Positions 1 through 15,100 of a stretch of 64,000 bases of DNA are shown here, piece by piece. The notes beneath the pieces are model-generated. The model made no database searches and was not told the origin of the DNA. It saw only the letters and a program-made list of their open reading frames with translations. The stretch lies in the NCBI GenBank assembly GCA_963669155.1, contig OZ022586.1, forward strand, positions 1,799,524-1,863,523, given 5' to 3'. Positions within the stretch are counted from its first letter, which is position 1. Each line of letters opens with the position of its first letter. The DNA comes from Arbacia lixula. Its lineage: Eukaryota; Echinodermata; Echinoidea; Arbacioida; Arbaciidae. Made by a program: the position numbers and the translations under genes.

Positions 1-173
1 CGGTGCAGAGGGAGGCGGAGTCTCGGGCTAAGCAGCTCAACGTGGAGGAGGACGAGCTGGAGACACTGGAGCCAGACCTGGGCGAGTTTGAGGGCTGGCT
101 GCAGAAGGCCGAGCGAGACGCACGTAGGTTCTTTGAGAGCTTTGGCTCCGACACCCAGTCACTGCAGAAACAG
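1..173 (+). CDS. Exon 1, block 1, end of A plus first 54 residues of B
   Basis: Open at the left edge of the window and ends with CAG before GTATGT in phase 0. It contains the helix motif GEFEGWLQKAE of segment B. It already includes at least three residues upstream of the A/B border, so unlike block 2 there is no A/B intron here. It ends after B residue 54, an intron position seen in no other block. The following 354-bp intron holds nothing I recognise. Confidence 0.85.
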
Positions 174-3100
174 GTATGTCTTCATGTTAATCCATTACTT
201 TCTGCACTTTTATACTAACCTGGTATATATAGTAAGAAACTTCACCACTGCTGAAGTTAAATAGCAATCTTGATCATTTCTTGCACTCCCCCTTGCATTT
301 ATATGACGATATAATTCCCCAGATTTTAAACACAGTCTCACCTTTCTAGAAAGGCCACCTCAAAGGAAACAGAAAGGAATCTTTGTAAACATGTGTAATG
401 ACATGTAAACTGCTCTAAAGATTTTTAAGTAGAGTGTCAAAGACGAATCTATATAATTATGGTCATCTTTATAGATAGGTTTGAAAGTATATTTCAATCT
501 AATCTCTGTTTTTTTTTTAAATACTAGGTCAATGACCTGAAGGATTTCAACAATGACATCCTGGCTCACAAGGGAGACCTCCGGGTCAACAATCTCTCCG
601 GCCAAAAGTTCATCAAGAATGCCACCACCTACAAGGGCGCCCTCAACGACTTCCGTGCCAACGTCATGCCGGCTCAATTCAACCGGCAGTTCCGGGAGAA
701 CCCTGACACCAACATCATCAGTGGGAAGCTCTTGGACCAGAACCGCCGCTACGATGAGCTGTTCGCGTCGTGCGAAGGTCAGCACAGGACACTGAGTGAC
801 CTTCTGGAGAAGCTGGTCAGGTACAAAGGGTCAGTGGACGGAGTCGTCGGCTGGCTGCAGGAGGCGTACGAGACCCAGGGAAGGCTGATGAAGGAACCGG
901 TTGGAGCCGAACCAGAGTTCATCAAGAAGCAGATTGAACGTGTTGAGGTAAGAAGCTTTTATTAGAGGTTTATTACCCCAAAGATAACAGATGGAAAAGA
1001 ACAATGCATCATTGCCATCTCCTACCCCATGTTACATATAGGTTTTCAATTATTGTAACTTACCTTCAATGGTAACTACCATGACAACAGCCAATGAGAT
1101 CTCATTATTGCACCTGTCGCCATGGTAGTTAATCATTGAAGGTAAGTTACAACAATTGAAAACCTATATACAACATGGCCCATTTTCTGAAATTAAATGC
1201 TAATGAAAACAGACTGTGCAGACAATATAGACAGGAAAAACTTGTTGTGCATATAGCTAAAAAGTGTTTATTTGCATTAAATCATTTTGGTTCAGTTCAA
1301 TTTATATTGCAAGGAATGCCCATTTTTTGCAATAACTGAATGCAGAATATTAATGGCAATTAAACATTGACATTTTCAATCTTCTGGGGGGAAGTTTCCC
1401 TTTCTTACCTGCGATCAGTTGACCTAAAGGGATGCAGTTAAAAGTTTTCTGTGTGTCAAATCCAATCATTTGGAGTGCATATTGTATGTTTTTGAGTCAA
1501 TATTTTATCTGAATTTTGTAGGTTTAAGAAGTAGTCAAACCTGAATTTTGTTACAACATCAATTTCCTGCACACTTTCCCACATCCTACTTACTTACACT
1601 CTTGTTCCCTCCAGATGTTCTATGATGAGGTTCTGAACCATGGACGTGACATTGAGAAGGTCAAGGACACGGGGCGTGATCTGTATGAGGACCATCCCCA
1701 GCTGAAACCTGATGTGGAACGAACTATCAGTAAGACAAATTTTTAGCTCATATATAGTTAATTTTTAGTTCATATATGGTCAATAAAGGGATTAATCAAA
1801 AGAAGAACTGCTGTCACAAAATGAAAATGTTCTGTTTTGCCTCTGCAGCCAATATACATGATATGAAATTAGGGGACGTAACCCCCTCCCCCCTAATACT
1901 AATATGATATCAAAGTTGATGTTTAATCATTATTTAATTTTTTTCTTTTGCTTGTCCAGAAACCGTGGATGAGAAGTACGAGGCGCTGCTGAACCAGTAC
2001 CGTGCGCGCCTGAACACGTTAAACACCGCCCTCGCTCACAGCCAGGATTACGAGGAGAACGTGCATTCCATGCAGCTGTGGCTAGAGCAACACGAGCGGA
2101 CGCTGACTACCATGGAGAGCACACCGCTCATTGCCCGCCCAGAGCCACTCCAGGAGTGCGTGGTCAGCTCCAAGGTACAGTATGTTTTGTGGCTCACCAA
2201 TCATAGTCACATGATGTAAAACAGCTGTTTCTAATCACAGTTGCGAAGATATACTATCCTGTGTGCAGTATTTTTAGTGCAGAATGTATTTGGCTTGTCG
2301 GAAAGATTAAAACTATTATATATGTCGGCAGTCTGAAATATTGTTATAGGAATTATGAATCCATGAGCTGTCTTGCTAATTGATGATATTTATGAAAAGG
2401 TTGTACTGCATTATTAGTAATATAATGGGCAGCCATCAATATGATAAATGAAATTGTCATTCCAAGAATATTTCAGGTAAATGTTTTTGGGCTGTGTTGC
2501 ATGAAACTTACCATTGATGGTAATTTTGCTCCTGATGTCACTTTCTATGGAAAATCTTGAATTTGATCGGTTGTTGCACAATGTTGCCATGGTAGTTATC
2601 TTTGACAGAGTTACCATTGATGGCAAGTTTTATGTTTTGGGAGATCATAGTCAAAGCACTACAGAGAAGGAATAATATTTGTTGCTCTTTTCTCCAGTCC
2701 TTCAACAACGATCTGCAGACCATCCGACCGACTGTTGAGAACATCAACACCATGTCCAAGTCTCTCATCCGTGAGTCCGAACCTGAAGCCGCCCGCACCA
2801 TCCAAACCAAAGTGGATGACATCAACCATCGCTATGGCGACCTCGGCCAGCGCAACAATGGCTACTCGGAGACGGTGACCACAACGTATGAGACGGTCAC
2901 GACCGTTGAGACGGTAGTGGACGACTTCGATGACTTTGTTCTACCGACCATCGAGAAACTGAGCTCACCACAATACATGCGCAGGGATACGAAAACCATC
3001 ACAAAGGATTTGGATGTAAGTAAAACTGTTGGTACAAACTATTATTAGTGCCTTATTTGTATTTCCATTGATAAATGCTCACAATTTGGGTATTTTGATG

Positions 3101-6100
3101 TAAGACAACATAAATCAGTCCATTCTGTTCCACAGTGCATGCTTTCAATGGGAGCAATACCCGCATTGCGCGCCGACAGGTACGATACGATTATGACTGT
3201 AGACAATGGTCAGTGTGTTTCAAATTTAAACAATAATAGTTTTTCACTGTCTCTGAAAATGTTTGTGAAGCTATGACTATGAGATTTTATACACGTTATC
3301 GTTAGGGTATACTGCTGATTCCTGCCGAGTTTCACAATTTTGCAAATGGGACCCCTTTGCTTTAAGGTTAAAATGGTGCTGGTCCAAATGAATGAAGTAT
3401 CCTTGTGCATGCCTCCTCATCTTCTCCCTTCCTTCCTTCCTTCCTTCCTTCTTCCTTCCCCAGAGCACCAAGCAGCAGATGGACCGCCACTACCCTGAGC
3501 TGCAGCAGATCCGCAGCCTGACCGAGCAGGTCAAGAAGAGCCCTAACGTCAAGGATGCCTCCCATGTCACCTCCCTCAACAAGACGGCCGACAGTAATTG
3601 GAACACGCTCCAGGACCTCTACAACACCAGGTAGGCTGTGTGTGGGTGAAACTGACGGAGTGGAGATGGTGCACGCAATGGGACAAAGAATTAAAGTAAA
3701 AAAATCATATGTTTTGGTGCCATTCGTGGAGGGGAGATGGTGCACATAATGGGACAAGAATTATAGTAAAGGATCATGTTTGGGTGCCACTAGTGGAGTG
3801 GAAATGGTGCAGCTAATGGGATGTAGAATTCAAGTAAAAGTGGTTATTTAGCAGGTACATGTATGATATAGTTCCTGTAGAAGGGCCATCACTTATTTAC
3901 ATCACGCATCTCCATTAATGCAAGGATGCTGATTAATGGAGAGATCACTTACAATGCTATTTGCTTCTCATTTATTCAGACGCACTCAAGTAGAGGAACT
4001 GCAAGGAGCTAAGGATCGCTATGACAACATCAACACTGACTTCAACCAGTGGATGAGCAACGTGGAGCACAAATATGAGAGCCTGCCCTCTACACTCCGG
4101 GACCAGAACTCTATCGACCAGCAGCTCACCGAAATCACAGTAAGCTGCTTTGCCTTGATGTTATAAGAAAAAGTTGTCTGTTTGTGTGTGTGTGTGTGCA
4201 CTGTATACTGTACATGTACATGAGCCTGTATGGATGTATTGGGTGTGTCTTGTGTGTATATGTTTATGTGTGCTTAAATCATGTTGATATATGTATATAT
4301 GTTTGTGTGTAAATGTTTGGATGTGTTTAAATCATGTTGATATGTGTGTGTGTGAAAGTTTGGATGTGTTCGTGTATACAGAATGTTGCATTTTGTCAGA
4401 GCATGAAACCAGAATGAATATGGTATCAGTTTAGAGCTTGTGTTTATTGCTGCACTTCAAATGCTTAACAAACCTCACTTTTTCTTTTTTTTTTTTACTG
4501 GGTGTATGCCTAAAATTTCTTTGTAAATTGAAATTACCCCAGAAAGCCCTTTCACTAAAATCTAAACCTCACTTTGCTGAATCTTCCCATCAGCCCCTGC
4601 ACACGGAGGTCGCCCATGCAACCAGACGGATGGACGAGGTCAAGCAAGCAGGCCAGACGCTGGGTCAACTCCAGCGTGAGATTGAGAAACCCATCCAGGT
4701 CAATGTCCAACGCTCCAAGGAGTACAGTCTGCCGCCCTCTATCACCCAGGAGAAGAAAGCACGAACCATCGAGGAGGTCCAGCGCAGCTTTGCTGAGCCT
4801 CAAGGTCAGTGCGTGCTTTCAAACATGAAAATATAATATTGGCTACAAAATGGAAGTTCAGGGGCCATATGCATGAAACCTTACTAAGCCGAGTTAGGTG
4901 CTAGTTAGATGATATTACAAAATGTGTTATAAATGATTGGGAGTGATAGGTTTTTCAATTTATATATTTATATGAACTCTTAGATAAGCTTAATGAATGA
5001 TCACATTATACAAGTGGGAGTTTTTCACTTGATGTATCATTTTGTCACTGTTCTGGAACAGAGTCTGCCATCTCACAAGAGATCACAACTCACAACAGCC
5101 GGTACGACACGCTGCAGAAGAACCTGGGCAGCCGTCTGGATGATCTGGACCTGATGAGGCGCTACATGGGTCTCAACGATGACGGGAGCGAGCTCATCAA
5201 GTGGGAGACGGACACCGGGACCAAACTGGAGAGAGAGAAACCAACCAGCAATGATGTGGATACCTTACAGAAGGAGATCAAGAACTACAAGGTAATCAAT
5301 CATGACAGTTCTTGCTTTGAATATCTTTTTCAAGACACTTTTAATTTGTCTTCAATTCTTGTCTGCATTGTCTTTGAATGAGGAAGGGTTTGGGGAGAAA
5401 GATCCAAAAAGGACAGCTATTTCGGGGGAATTGTAGTGGGAATAAGGATCAAAATGGTGAATTTGTGTAAGCAAGAAAAATATTTGTAGGCTTTAGATGC
5501 ATAATGTAATCAATATATGATCTAAAATCTGCAATCTAATATTACCTTTAATTTTTTTTTTAAAGATTGAAGTACCTAGTTTAATCTTATAATACAATTA
5601 TCATTGACGAGTAAGTACATTTGGAAATCAAAGAAATGAATGACTTGAACAAATGAAATGAATTTCCTTTTATTACCTCCAGCAAATCCAAGAGGACATT
5701 GAGCGTCACGGCCAACCGGTCACCGAGACAGCTTCAAAGATCGACACCTTCAACCGGGAAAATGCCAACCGTCTGAGCCGCGATCAGCAAAACACCCTGG
5801 CGACAAACTCCGACACGTTGCGCACCCGCTACGATGACCTTGTGTCGAAGTCTCGCTTTGACATCAATGAAGCTGAGGAGAAGCTGAGGAGACTGAGGGC
5901 AGAGCAAGATGAGAGCGTGAGTACTCAGATGAAGGAGTTGATTAACCCTTTAGGAAACATGGGTGAAATTGCTGCATGGTAATTCACAAAGGCGCAAAGA
6001 AAAGAACTTTGTGTAACACAGATTGTGTGCAAAAGGTTAAGAAAAGTTGTTAGGACCACTTTCCTCAAGTTTAAGAATTTATCCAAGCATCACAGAAATT

Positions 6101-9100
6101 TAAATTCAGAATACTTTTCTTTTGCATTTGTGATTTTGGTAAATATCTCAGTTAACATTTACATGTAAATTGACCAAAGGGCATGTGCTTTTATCATGAT
6201 GCAGTTTTTATGCCTCCGCCAAGAAGTGGCCGGAGGCATTATGTTTTTGAGAATTGTATTGCTGATATCTGCCATTCAGCAGAATTACGTTTTTGTGAGG
6301 ATCCAAATTTTATGTTGCCATCAGCTTTGTGTGTGGTCAATTTGTGATGAATGGATAGTGCATGAAGGGTATTAAGCTGCAACCTGGCTATGGATTGGCC
6401 TCTTGTAAACCCCAACTATTTGGCAATATATCTCACACATTCAGGAATAATGTTTTCTGTATGGCTGAAGATGCTGAAGTACATATTGTTATAATCATAA
6501 TAATCATATCTTGATCTGGATGATTTTGTTGCAATTTTGCATATTTGAAAATATGTTTCACACATTTAGGAAAGATATGTCTTATGTATGGCTGAAAATG
6601 CTGAAGTACTTGTACTATATGAATGACTACTAATAATACTAACCAAATCTTGACCTGGATGATTATGTTTGCAGGCCATGATCAAGTCGATGGTGGAGAG
6701 TCTCTCTGCTGATATCCATGCAGGCCAGGATTGGCTGACCAACGCTGAGAAGCAGCTCGGGTCTGAACAGCCCCTGAGCGAGGAGAGCAGGCCTCTTCAG
6801 CAACAGGAGGCTCAGCATCATGTAAGTTTGCTGTCATGGCTGTCATGGTAACCCAGCTTGTAGCATGGCTCCCAGCCCATCAGGGAAATCAGTGAAAATT
6901 ATTGTACTCTTTTCCTGTCCGGGAATTTTGATTGGCCCAAAAATCGAAAGTAGTCAGTCAGACTCTCTTATGTTTTGTTGCATTTTATATTGCAAATAGT
7001 TCACTGCAACAACATAGAAAACATGTAAAACTTGAAATGAGTTGAAACAATTATTGCAGAATTTTGAGACTTCAGCAGGGAAAAATTAGGGAAAAATCAG
7101 GGAATTTTGTTTTCCTGAAATGCTAGGAACCCTGTGTAGTCTTCAAAATCCACAAGTTGTGATAAAGATTCCTGGCTACATAATGGTTACAGACCTCTTT
7201 TGATTTCAACAACTAAAACATTTTGATATTTTAGACATTTTCTTCCCATGGTACTGAAATCATGATACAGGAGACTGAAATCCCATGATACAAAAATAGT
7301 ATGTCAAAGACATACATGAAATAAGACATTGTAAAGAAACGGATAAAATCTGTTTTAGTGATAGGGGATGGGTAAAAGAGCAAAGGTTTTTCAAACTCCC
7401 CAATGCTGTATGTATTATGTTACATGAATAATGCCTTGGATGATAGATGGAGTTACTGATAATCATCATCATCTCTCTCTTTCTCTGTTTGTGCTTGAAG
7501 GACCTGGACTCAGACATCGTAGCTCACCAAGTGCCCATCCTGAAGTCTGTTCAAGACACGGAGACCTTCCTGGGTCGCTACGGGGACAAGCTGCGGCCCC
7601 AGGACCGAGCCACCCTCCAGGACGGCAAGGACAGCATCAAGTCGCGCTACGATACCATCTCCAAGGTAACGGCTATGAGAGTTTGTGCTGCTGGTTTTGA
7701 GGAGATACTCCATGGTGTTAGAGGAAAGCTCTTGGGCCATGCTGCATAGAGGTTTTCAATTTTTGTATCTTTTATTATTGATGACAAGCGTAATGTTGAG
7801 TGCTCTGAAACCATAGAAGAAAACCATTTGAGAATGGATTGACAGCAAAAAAGATATATATGATAAATAGTGATAATTTGAGAATTGTTCAAGCATTATG
7901 CATCATATTTCTGTAACCCTTGACGACATGCTCCTTGTGAAATATTTCACCATCAATACAGACAAAACACATAGAGTAGCATGTTGTCTGGCACACAAAG
8001 GGTTAACGTTTTAATCGATCATCAGTCTCTTTCAAACTCTTTCAAACAAGGGAATCTATACAATACACGCTCAGCTTTTCAATAGGATCCCCATATTTCA
8101 CTCTAAACTCTGTCTCCTCTTATCTCCAAACAAAGAATGAATGCACAGTTACCTTGTATTTAATTTACTTTGTATTCAGTGTAATCTGTACATTGCACTG
8201 TTCTGTAAAATTATTTTGTTTGTAATATGTGAAATATAAAATGAAACTAAATTGAAACTGAAAGCTGAAAACGGAAAACTGAAACTGAAACTCTCAATAT
8301 AACCTGTAGGAATCCAACCGGAGGAGCAACAAGATTGGCTATTCCTCCAACGATCTCACCAAGTACGAGAGCGAGGGTGGGACTTTTGCTGAGTGGCTCG
8401 ATGGAGCCGAACGCAAGCTGGCTGATGCCCGGCGCAACGTTCCCGAAGATTACGAGACCCTTAAGAAGAAGCTCGACCAACAGAAGGGGTTCACGGAAGA
8501 AGTCAACGATCGTAAGGGTGACCTGAAGTTTATCAACATGACGGGTCAGAAGTTCCTGGACAATGCAAAGGTACTGCTATCAGTATTCTACTGGGCCCTG
8601 TTGCATAACACTTATAACCATTTTTGGTAACTTGATGCTACCAATGGCAACCTCTATGGAATTCTTGTATTTGATTGGCTGCCAAGCGAGTTTCCATGGT
8701 AGTTACCATTAATGGCAGTGTTACCATCAATAGTAAGTTTTATGCAATTGGCCCTGAACTTCATCTTAATGCAAATCAATCTCAAGTTTGTCATGAAGAT
8801 TGAATGTGAAAATGATTGAATTGAAACGTTATCACCATATCATGGCAATAGGCTGTACATTGAAATATCTCAATGTTTATTGGAAACATTTATTTCAGAG
8901 TTATTACATGGTAAATATATATTCTTTCTTGCTTACCATTGTAGAACTACAAGGCGGACTTGGGTCAGTTCAGGACCACTGTCCTGCCTCGTGAGTTTCA
9001 GCGCCAGTTCCGCGAGAACCCTGACTCCAACGTCATCCCAACGACGCTCACTGACCTCAACAACCGCTACTCGCGCCTCAAGACCGACTCAAACGACTTC

Positions 9101-12100
9101 CTTGCACGCCTCTCGGATGTGGCTGACCGCCAGAAGCGGTACAACAAGGCAGTCAACTACATCGACGGCTGGCTGACCAGCTCCAAGACCAACCTTGATC
9201 AGATGGTCAGGGAGCCCATCGCGGCAGAACCAGCTGAGATTCAGAAGCAGATTGACCGACTCAAGGTACAGACGACTCTTGATGTGATCCATTGTTATCT
9301 TATGCTTTGTCAGTCATTGTACAAAAATCCCAATTCTAGATCAAATGATATATTACTACAATCATATCAATAAAAATTAATATAATGATAGTACCGAAGT
9401 GTGACGTCATATTGACCATATTGTTAAGACAATTGGTTCTGAACTATATGAGTAGAGCAAACATTGGTGATCATAGCGGGGGCTTTGTTTGGGAGTGCTC
9501 GACACTAGCCCACTAAACAATGTCGGACCAGTGGAACTCTCACTTGAGCAATGTTGTCTCGAACCAGCAACCTGCATAACAATAGCTATGACGACACCAT
9601 GTTGGTACTCTGTATATATATGAAGCTTCCTGTCTATCACATGTGTGATATGGTTTACTAAGCAGTATTTCTTATCAATATCTTGGTGTGTTCTTGCTTT
9701 GTGTAGGGCTTCTCTGATGATGTGGTCAGACACTCCGATGAGGTTGAGCTGGTGGACACAACTGGACAGTCCCTGACGGAAGTCCTGCCTGAGCTCAACA
9801 CTCCGGTCAAGCGAACATCAAGTAAGAGCTAATACCTACCTATGTGGTAGTTGCGGTGTTAAATCTTGTGATGCTTCCGTCAAGGATTTGTGTTATGTTT
9901 ATGTTATTATGTATATATTTATGTTATTAATGTAGCGCCAGGGAGAATCAGTTTGAGGGTGTTGATGTTAAACAAAGGCTCAGGCATTGGCACCCATCTG
10001 AATTGGTTGATCTTGATTGCCCCTTTGGATCTCAGCTGTCGATATATTTTCAATGACACCGAGCTGAAATGATAATGTAGCTACAACAGTATTTCATCAT
10101 CATCAAGTGCCGTCTCTTAGAAAGGGGCTGGCGGCTATGCACCTCCATCTACGTCTGTCCCAAACGATTGTTGGTACATGTACATCATCATAAATAAGTC
10201 CTGTCCATTTCTTGATACCATCAAACCGGGTGGTTCGCTGTCTACCTCTTTCTACGTCAGCATTTTGAATTCCAATTATTATGCAATGTACCAATATTTC
10301 TACAGCTGATGTCCACAACCGTTACGACGGTCTCCGGGGAAGCATTGACGATCGCCTGAACACGCTGCAGAGCGCCCTCTCCCAGTCGCAGAGTGTACAG
10401 GACAGCTTGGGAGACCTGCTGCGCTGGTTGGACAAGGCTGAGAGAGACTACTACGTCCTGGACAAGGGCACGGCCGTCAAGGTCAAGAAAGAGCCGCTAC
10501 AGGAACACTACCAGCAGTACAAGGTCCGTGCGAAGCCAAGTTTCTTCTGTTTTGAATGGTTTTCCCCTTAATTTTGGAAAAATTTCAAATGTTACTTGCT
10601 TCCTGTTGTCAAAAATAGGGCAGCATGTTGCATATATAATAGGTTTTCAATTGTTGTAGCATAACATCAATGGTAACTTTCATGACAACGGCCAATGAGC
10701 TTTCATTATTGCACCTGTTGCCATGCTAGTTACCATTGATGGTAAGTAGCAGTAATAAAAGGCCTATATGCAACATGCTGCCCTTCTTTGACAAAAGGGA
10801 GCAGGTAGTTACATTTGAAATTAGGATGAAAATCCAGCTTATTTGACATATGCATTGTGCAGTTGTGCATAATTAATCCAATGATTCAGTAATTTAAGGA
10901 TAGTTACATTAATGAAACATTTAAAGGTTTCCCTCATCCATGATTGCTTTTAATTTGCAGATTGACTGTGTAAATTGTTGATATATCCTGTGAGGTTATA
11001 CACTATATAAAAACTTTCCTGCATTATGCATTTTTTGCTGAACAGATCCTTCAGACGGACATCGAAAACCATCGTCCAATCGTGGAGTCGGTCAACCGTC
11101 TGTCCAGTGACCTGATCCGCACCAGCGAACCACAGATGGCTCAGCTGATCCAGGCCAAGCTTGAGGAGGTCAACCAGCGTTACAACAAGGTCGACAAGGA
11201 CACACAGGTACAATCACTTACATCTTTAGATGCCTTGTGTAGGTTTCCATGGCAATCATCATCATCAGTTGCCATCTTCAGAGCAAAATTTGGCTGACTT
11301 AGTCCTCTAGAATTCCATTATGAATAAACAAAGTGTCAAAATCATTAAAATTTGAGTAATAACCACACCAATTTGAAAAGCAAAAGTGGGACTTCAAACT
11401 TTTCAGTATGCTGCCAATTTGAAGATTTAAATGGATTCATCTTGTTCAGAAATGTATACTCACTTATGAGATGCATCTTTTATAATTTTTGATAGATCAT
11501 ATCAAAAGTTAGAGCACCAAACCACTAATTTGTGGTACTTGGTTTCAAACTTAAAAAAGAGAAGTCTTTGCCATGTTTTTTATTCCCCTTTGACACCCGG
11601 TTTACTTGTATGCAGGGTACAGGCAAGTACCTGACCGACCTGACGGACAAGCTGAACGACTTCGTGCGGGAGGTCGATTCCCTGGAGGACTGGGAGCTAC
11701 CGGTGATCAACGCCATCGAGAACAGGAGCTTCATGCAGGGTAACCTGAACGAGGTCGCCACCAAACTCATGGTCAGTCCCAGCTACTTCCTAGATCTTCC
11801 ATTTTGTCTTGATCCTCCTAATGATGAATTTCAACACAGAAGCAAGCAGCAATTTTCAATACATTTGGAAGCTGTCAAAAATATATTTTTTTAGATCGGG
11901 GACGACATCTAGTATTGGTTATAATTACGGGGCGTAATTCTGAAAGAACTGTTCTGTTGTGATCCAGATTGCATTTAATTTAACAGCTTTATCAATCAGT
12001 CATCTTTAATATCTTAAGCAGCTGTCAAAAATGTATTTTTTCAACCGGGGGCTACATTATGGCCGTAACTTTGGCAGAACCGTGCTGTTGTCATCCGAAT

Positions 12101-15100
12101 TGCATTCAATTTAAAATATTTTATCATTTTGAAGCAATTTCTACCTGGTATCAAACTAGAGGGAGAGTCACGGTCTTGACAGGATGGCTCGTCATTGATC
12201 ATCAGACCATAGTTTTCACAACTACTTTCACTACTGGTAAATCTCCAATAGAAATGGAAGTGGCATTGTTATTACTAGGAATACATGTAATAATAGTCCA
12301 TTCTTATATAACACAATTTTACAGTTAAGTCTGAGTGCTGTTCAGGTACATTTCGAGGGTATGCCAGAAGCACAGAAAAAAAATGTATTTGCACTGCCGT
12401 TTCTACGCAGGACTCTCAACGACAGATGGAGGGCCACACTCAACAGCTGAAGCTTGTGCGTCGCCTCGGCTCAGAGCTACTCAACCACCCCAGGGCCAGC
12501 GACACCTCCTTCGTTGCCACGGTGCTGGATAATGCTAACCGCAACTGGGAGTGTCTGGAGGATGCCATTGAGAAGAGGTCGGGTTTTGTGACAAAAGTCC
12601 TTGCTTTAAAACAAAAGGTGGAGGCGTATTGCATAGATGGATAGAAATGGTTTTGAAGTTGTAGGATTAATCATGTAATGATATGTGGGGATGACATGTT
12701 TTGAAATTAGCAGTGGTTCTCCTCTCTGCAATATATATATATATACAGTATATATATATATATATATATATATAAACACATATATATCACACGATTTTTC
12801 TGATTGTCAATGTCTATCTTTATATGTTTTCATTTGTATGCATATATATTTAGAGATCTGTTTACCCATCTTTTTGTCTGTGCATTATTTGCTCTTTTTC
12901 TCAAAAGATTTTTGCTTGAATGCAACCTTTTTTTCATTTATTGTAATATCTGTTGAAATGATTGCACATAAATGAAGTATTCCAAGATTTAGCCAAATGC
13001 TTGAATCTAGACCCAAGCAAAAGATGAAAGGTTAATGTAAAGTAATCATCTGGAAAAAAATTGTAACTTGCATCCATGATGAATAAAGCATTTTTTTCTC
13101 TTTGCAGGACTCAACAACTTGAGGACCGCCAAGCTGCCACGAAGAAGTATGGCACAGCCAGCAACGACACCAACTACTGGCTGGATAACAAAGAGAGGAC
13201 CGTCAGGCAGCTACAGCCTGTGTCTATGGACAGACAGACAGTACAGATACAGCTGAAAGAGGTCAAGGTGAGTGGATGATAGTACTAGGGATAGTGATAG
13301 AGATAGTTGTATTACTGGTATTGAGAGTGGTGAAAACCAACTACTGGCTGGATAACGAAGAGAGGACCGTCAGGCAGCTACAGCCTGTGTCTATGGACAG
13401 ACAGACAGTACAGATACAGCTGAAAGAGGTCAAGTTGAGTGGACGATAGGACTAGGGATAGTGATAGAGATAGTTGTATTACTGGTATTGAGAGTGGTGA
13501 AAACCAACTACTGGCTGGAAAAACCAGAGGGGACAATCAGGCAGGTCGAGTCATATTACTATTAGTCAAAGCAGACATTTGCATATACATTTGTAAATAT
13601 AACCATGGAATTTGGTATGCTGTCAATTCGCTCTAAACTCTTATGGTACTGAGGAATAATTGTGTCACATTACTTTTGTGCAATGGACTAGTTTGAGTTC
13701 ATACTTATTTAACATGTTACATTGGATACATCATTGTACATGGAAACTGAATTAGACAAGTAGCCAATCATTTAAATAAATTGAGAAGTGGTATAATTAT
13801 ACAGACATTTTTGGATTAAAGAAGAAAAGATTTGTGAGAAAATCAGGTGCAGTGATACAGTATGACTGATTCAATTTTTTTTTTGTTTACTCTGATTGTC
13901 TTGAACCCCAAGCCTCTGCGTGAAGAAGTGGTCAACTACAAACCCACCATGACAGAGCTCAACAAGGTTGGCAACAACTTGGACCGCATCGTCAGGGAGA
14001 CCAACTCCTCCACGGCAACCGAGCCTCACCTCCGGTCCACGATCCTAGGCAACCAGGAACGCAAGCCTGGAGAGCGGGTCAGGCCCAAGATGGCTGCTAC
14101 TGACCAGAGCGGCTTCTTTGATGGTCAGTTTTCCATTATTATTTAGTTGTTTTTTTTTACGTAAAGAACTATTTAACCAATTTTATAATGTGGTAGCCTG
14201 AAGAATACTTGTTTGCATTTTGATTTTTTATAACGCTTGATTACCCTTCACCAATAAAATGAATAGTTCTAAGGATAACTGCAGATTCAGTGTTGTCATC
14301 TTCTCCAAAAGTAAGTAGGATTATTGTTCTTTTAGTAAATTACATTTGAAAAAATATGCTACAGTACATGTTTTTTTCACATGTTACAGTGTGTACATTA
14401 AAAGAAGGTTTAAAGAACTTATGTTTATATATAATTGATTCAATTAAGATTGTTCCTTGTAAGTACATGAATGTAATGGGAATTCTGAAGCTCATATCCA
14501 AGATTTGTTTTGGGTAGATTTCAGTACTACAGATAGGGTAGACTGTAGTGAAAGGGCTCTCTGGGTAATATCAATGAGAAAATGAATATAATTGATTTAC
14601 AGAATTGAGCTGGTTAACCAATACAACTGATTGTGAATTTGAAAATGATTTCAATCCTTCAGAGGAGTCACCAGTCCAGGACGAGCTGAACATTGCCAAC
14701 GACCGCTACGATGAGCTCCTGTCCCAGCTCAAGGCCAGAGAAGACCTTCTCGCTCTCCTCAGTGAATACTCGGAGCTGATGGGTCGTCTTGGCGACACGC
14801 ACGACTGGGTATCCAACCTAGACTCACAGATCAACCAGAAGAAAGGCTCTGCCAAGGACCTGGACTCCCTCAAGCGACAACAGGATGATATCTCGGTGAG
14901 TGTTTTTAACCCGTTAGATTTCCTGGCCAGCTAGGATGTCAAGAAGGGTAATATACCCTCTCAGTACCAAGCTATAAAAACTCCATTGGTTTGTTAAACA
15001 TGTGTGTGCCAATGGGACTAAGAATCTTGAATCCTTCAAATCTCTTCTCAAAGCCCATCTGTTTAATTCCTAATTTCCAACTATGGCTCCATATTTGTCT

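Noticed and set aside
13338-13435. Second copy of exon 20 coding sequence as an alternative exon
   Set aside because: It lacks an acceptor in the duplicated part and its donor GT has become TT.
14605-14662. Upstream extension of exon 22 with an ATG, suggesting an internal start
   Set aside because: The acceptor at 14661-14662, the phase and the alignment with other J segments place the exon start at 14663; the upstream residues match nothing.
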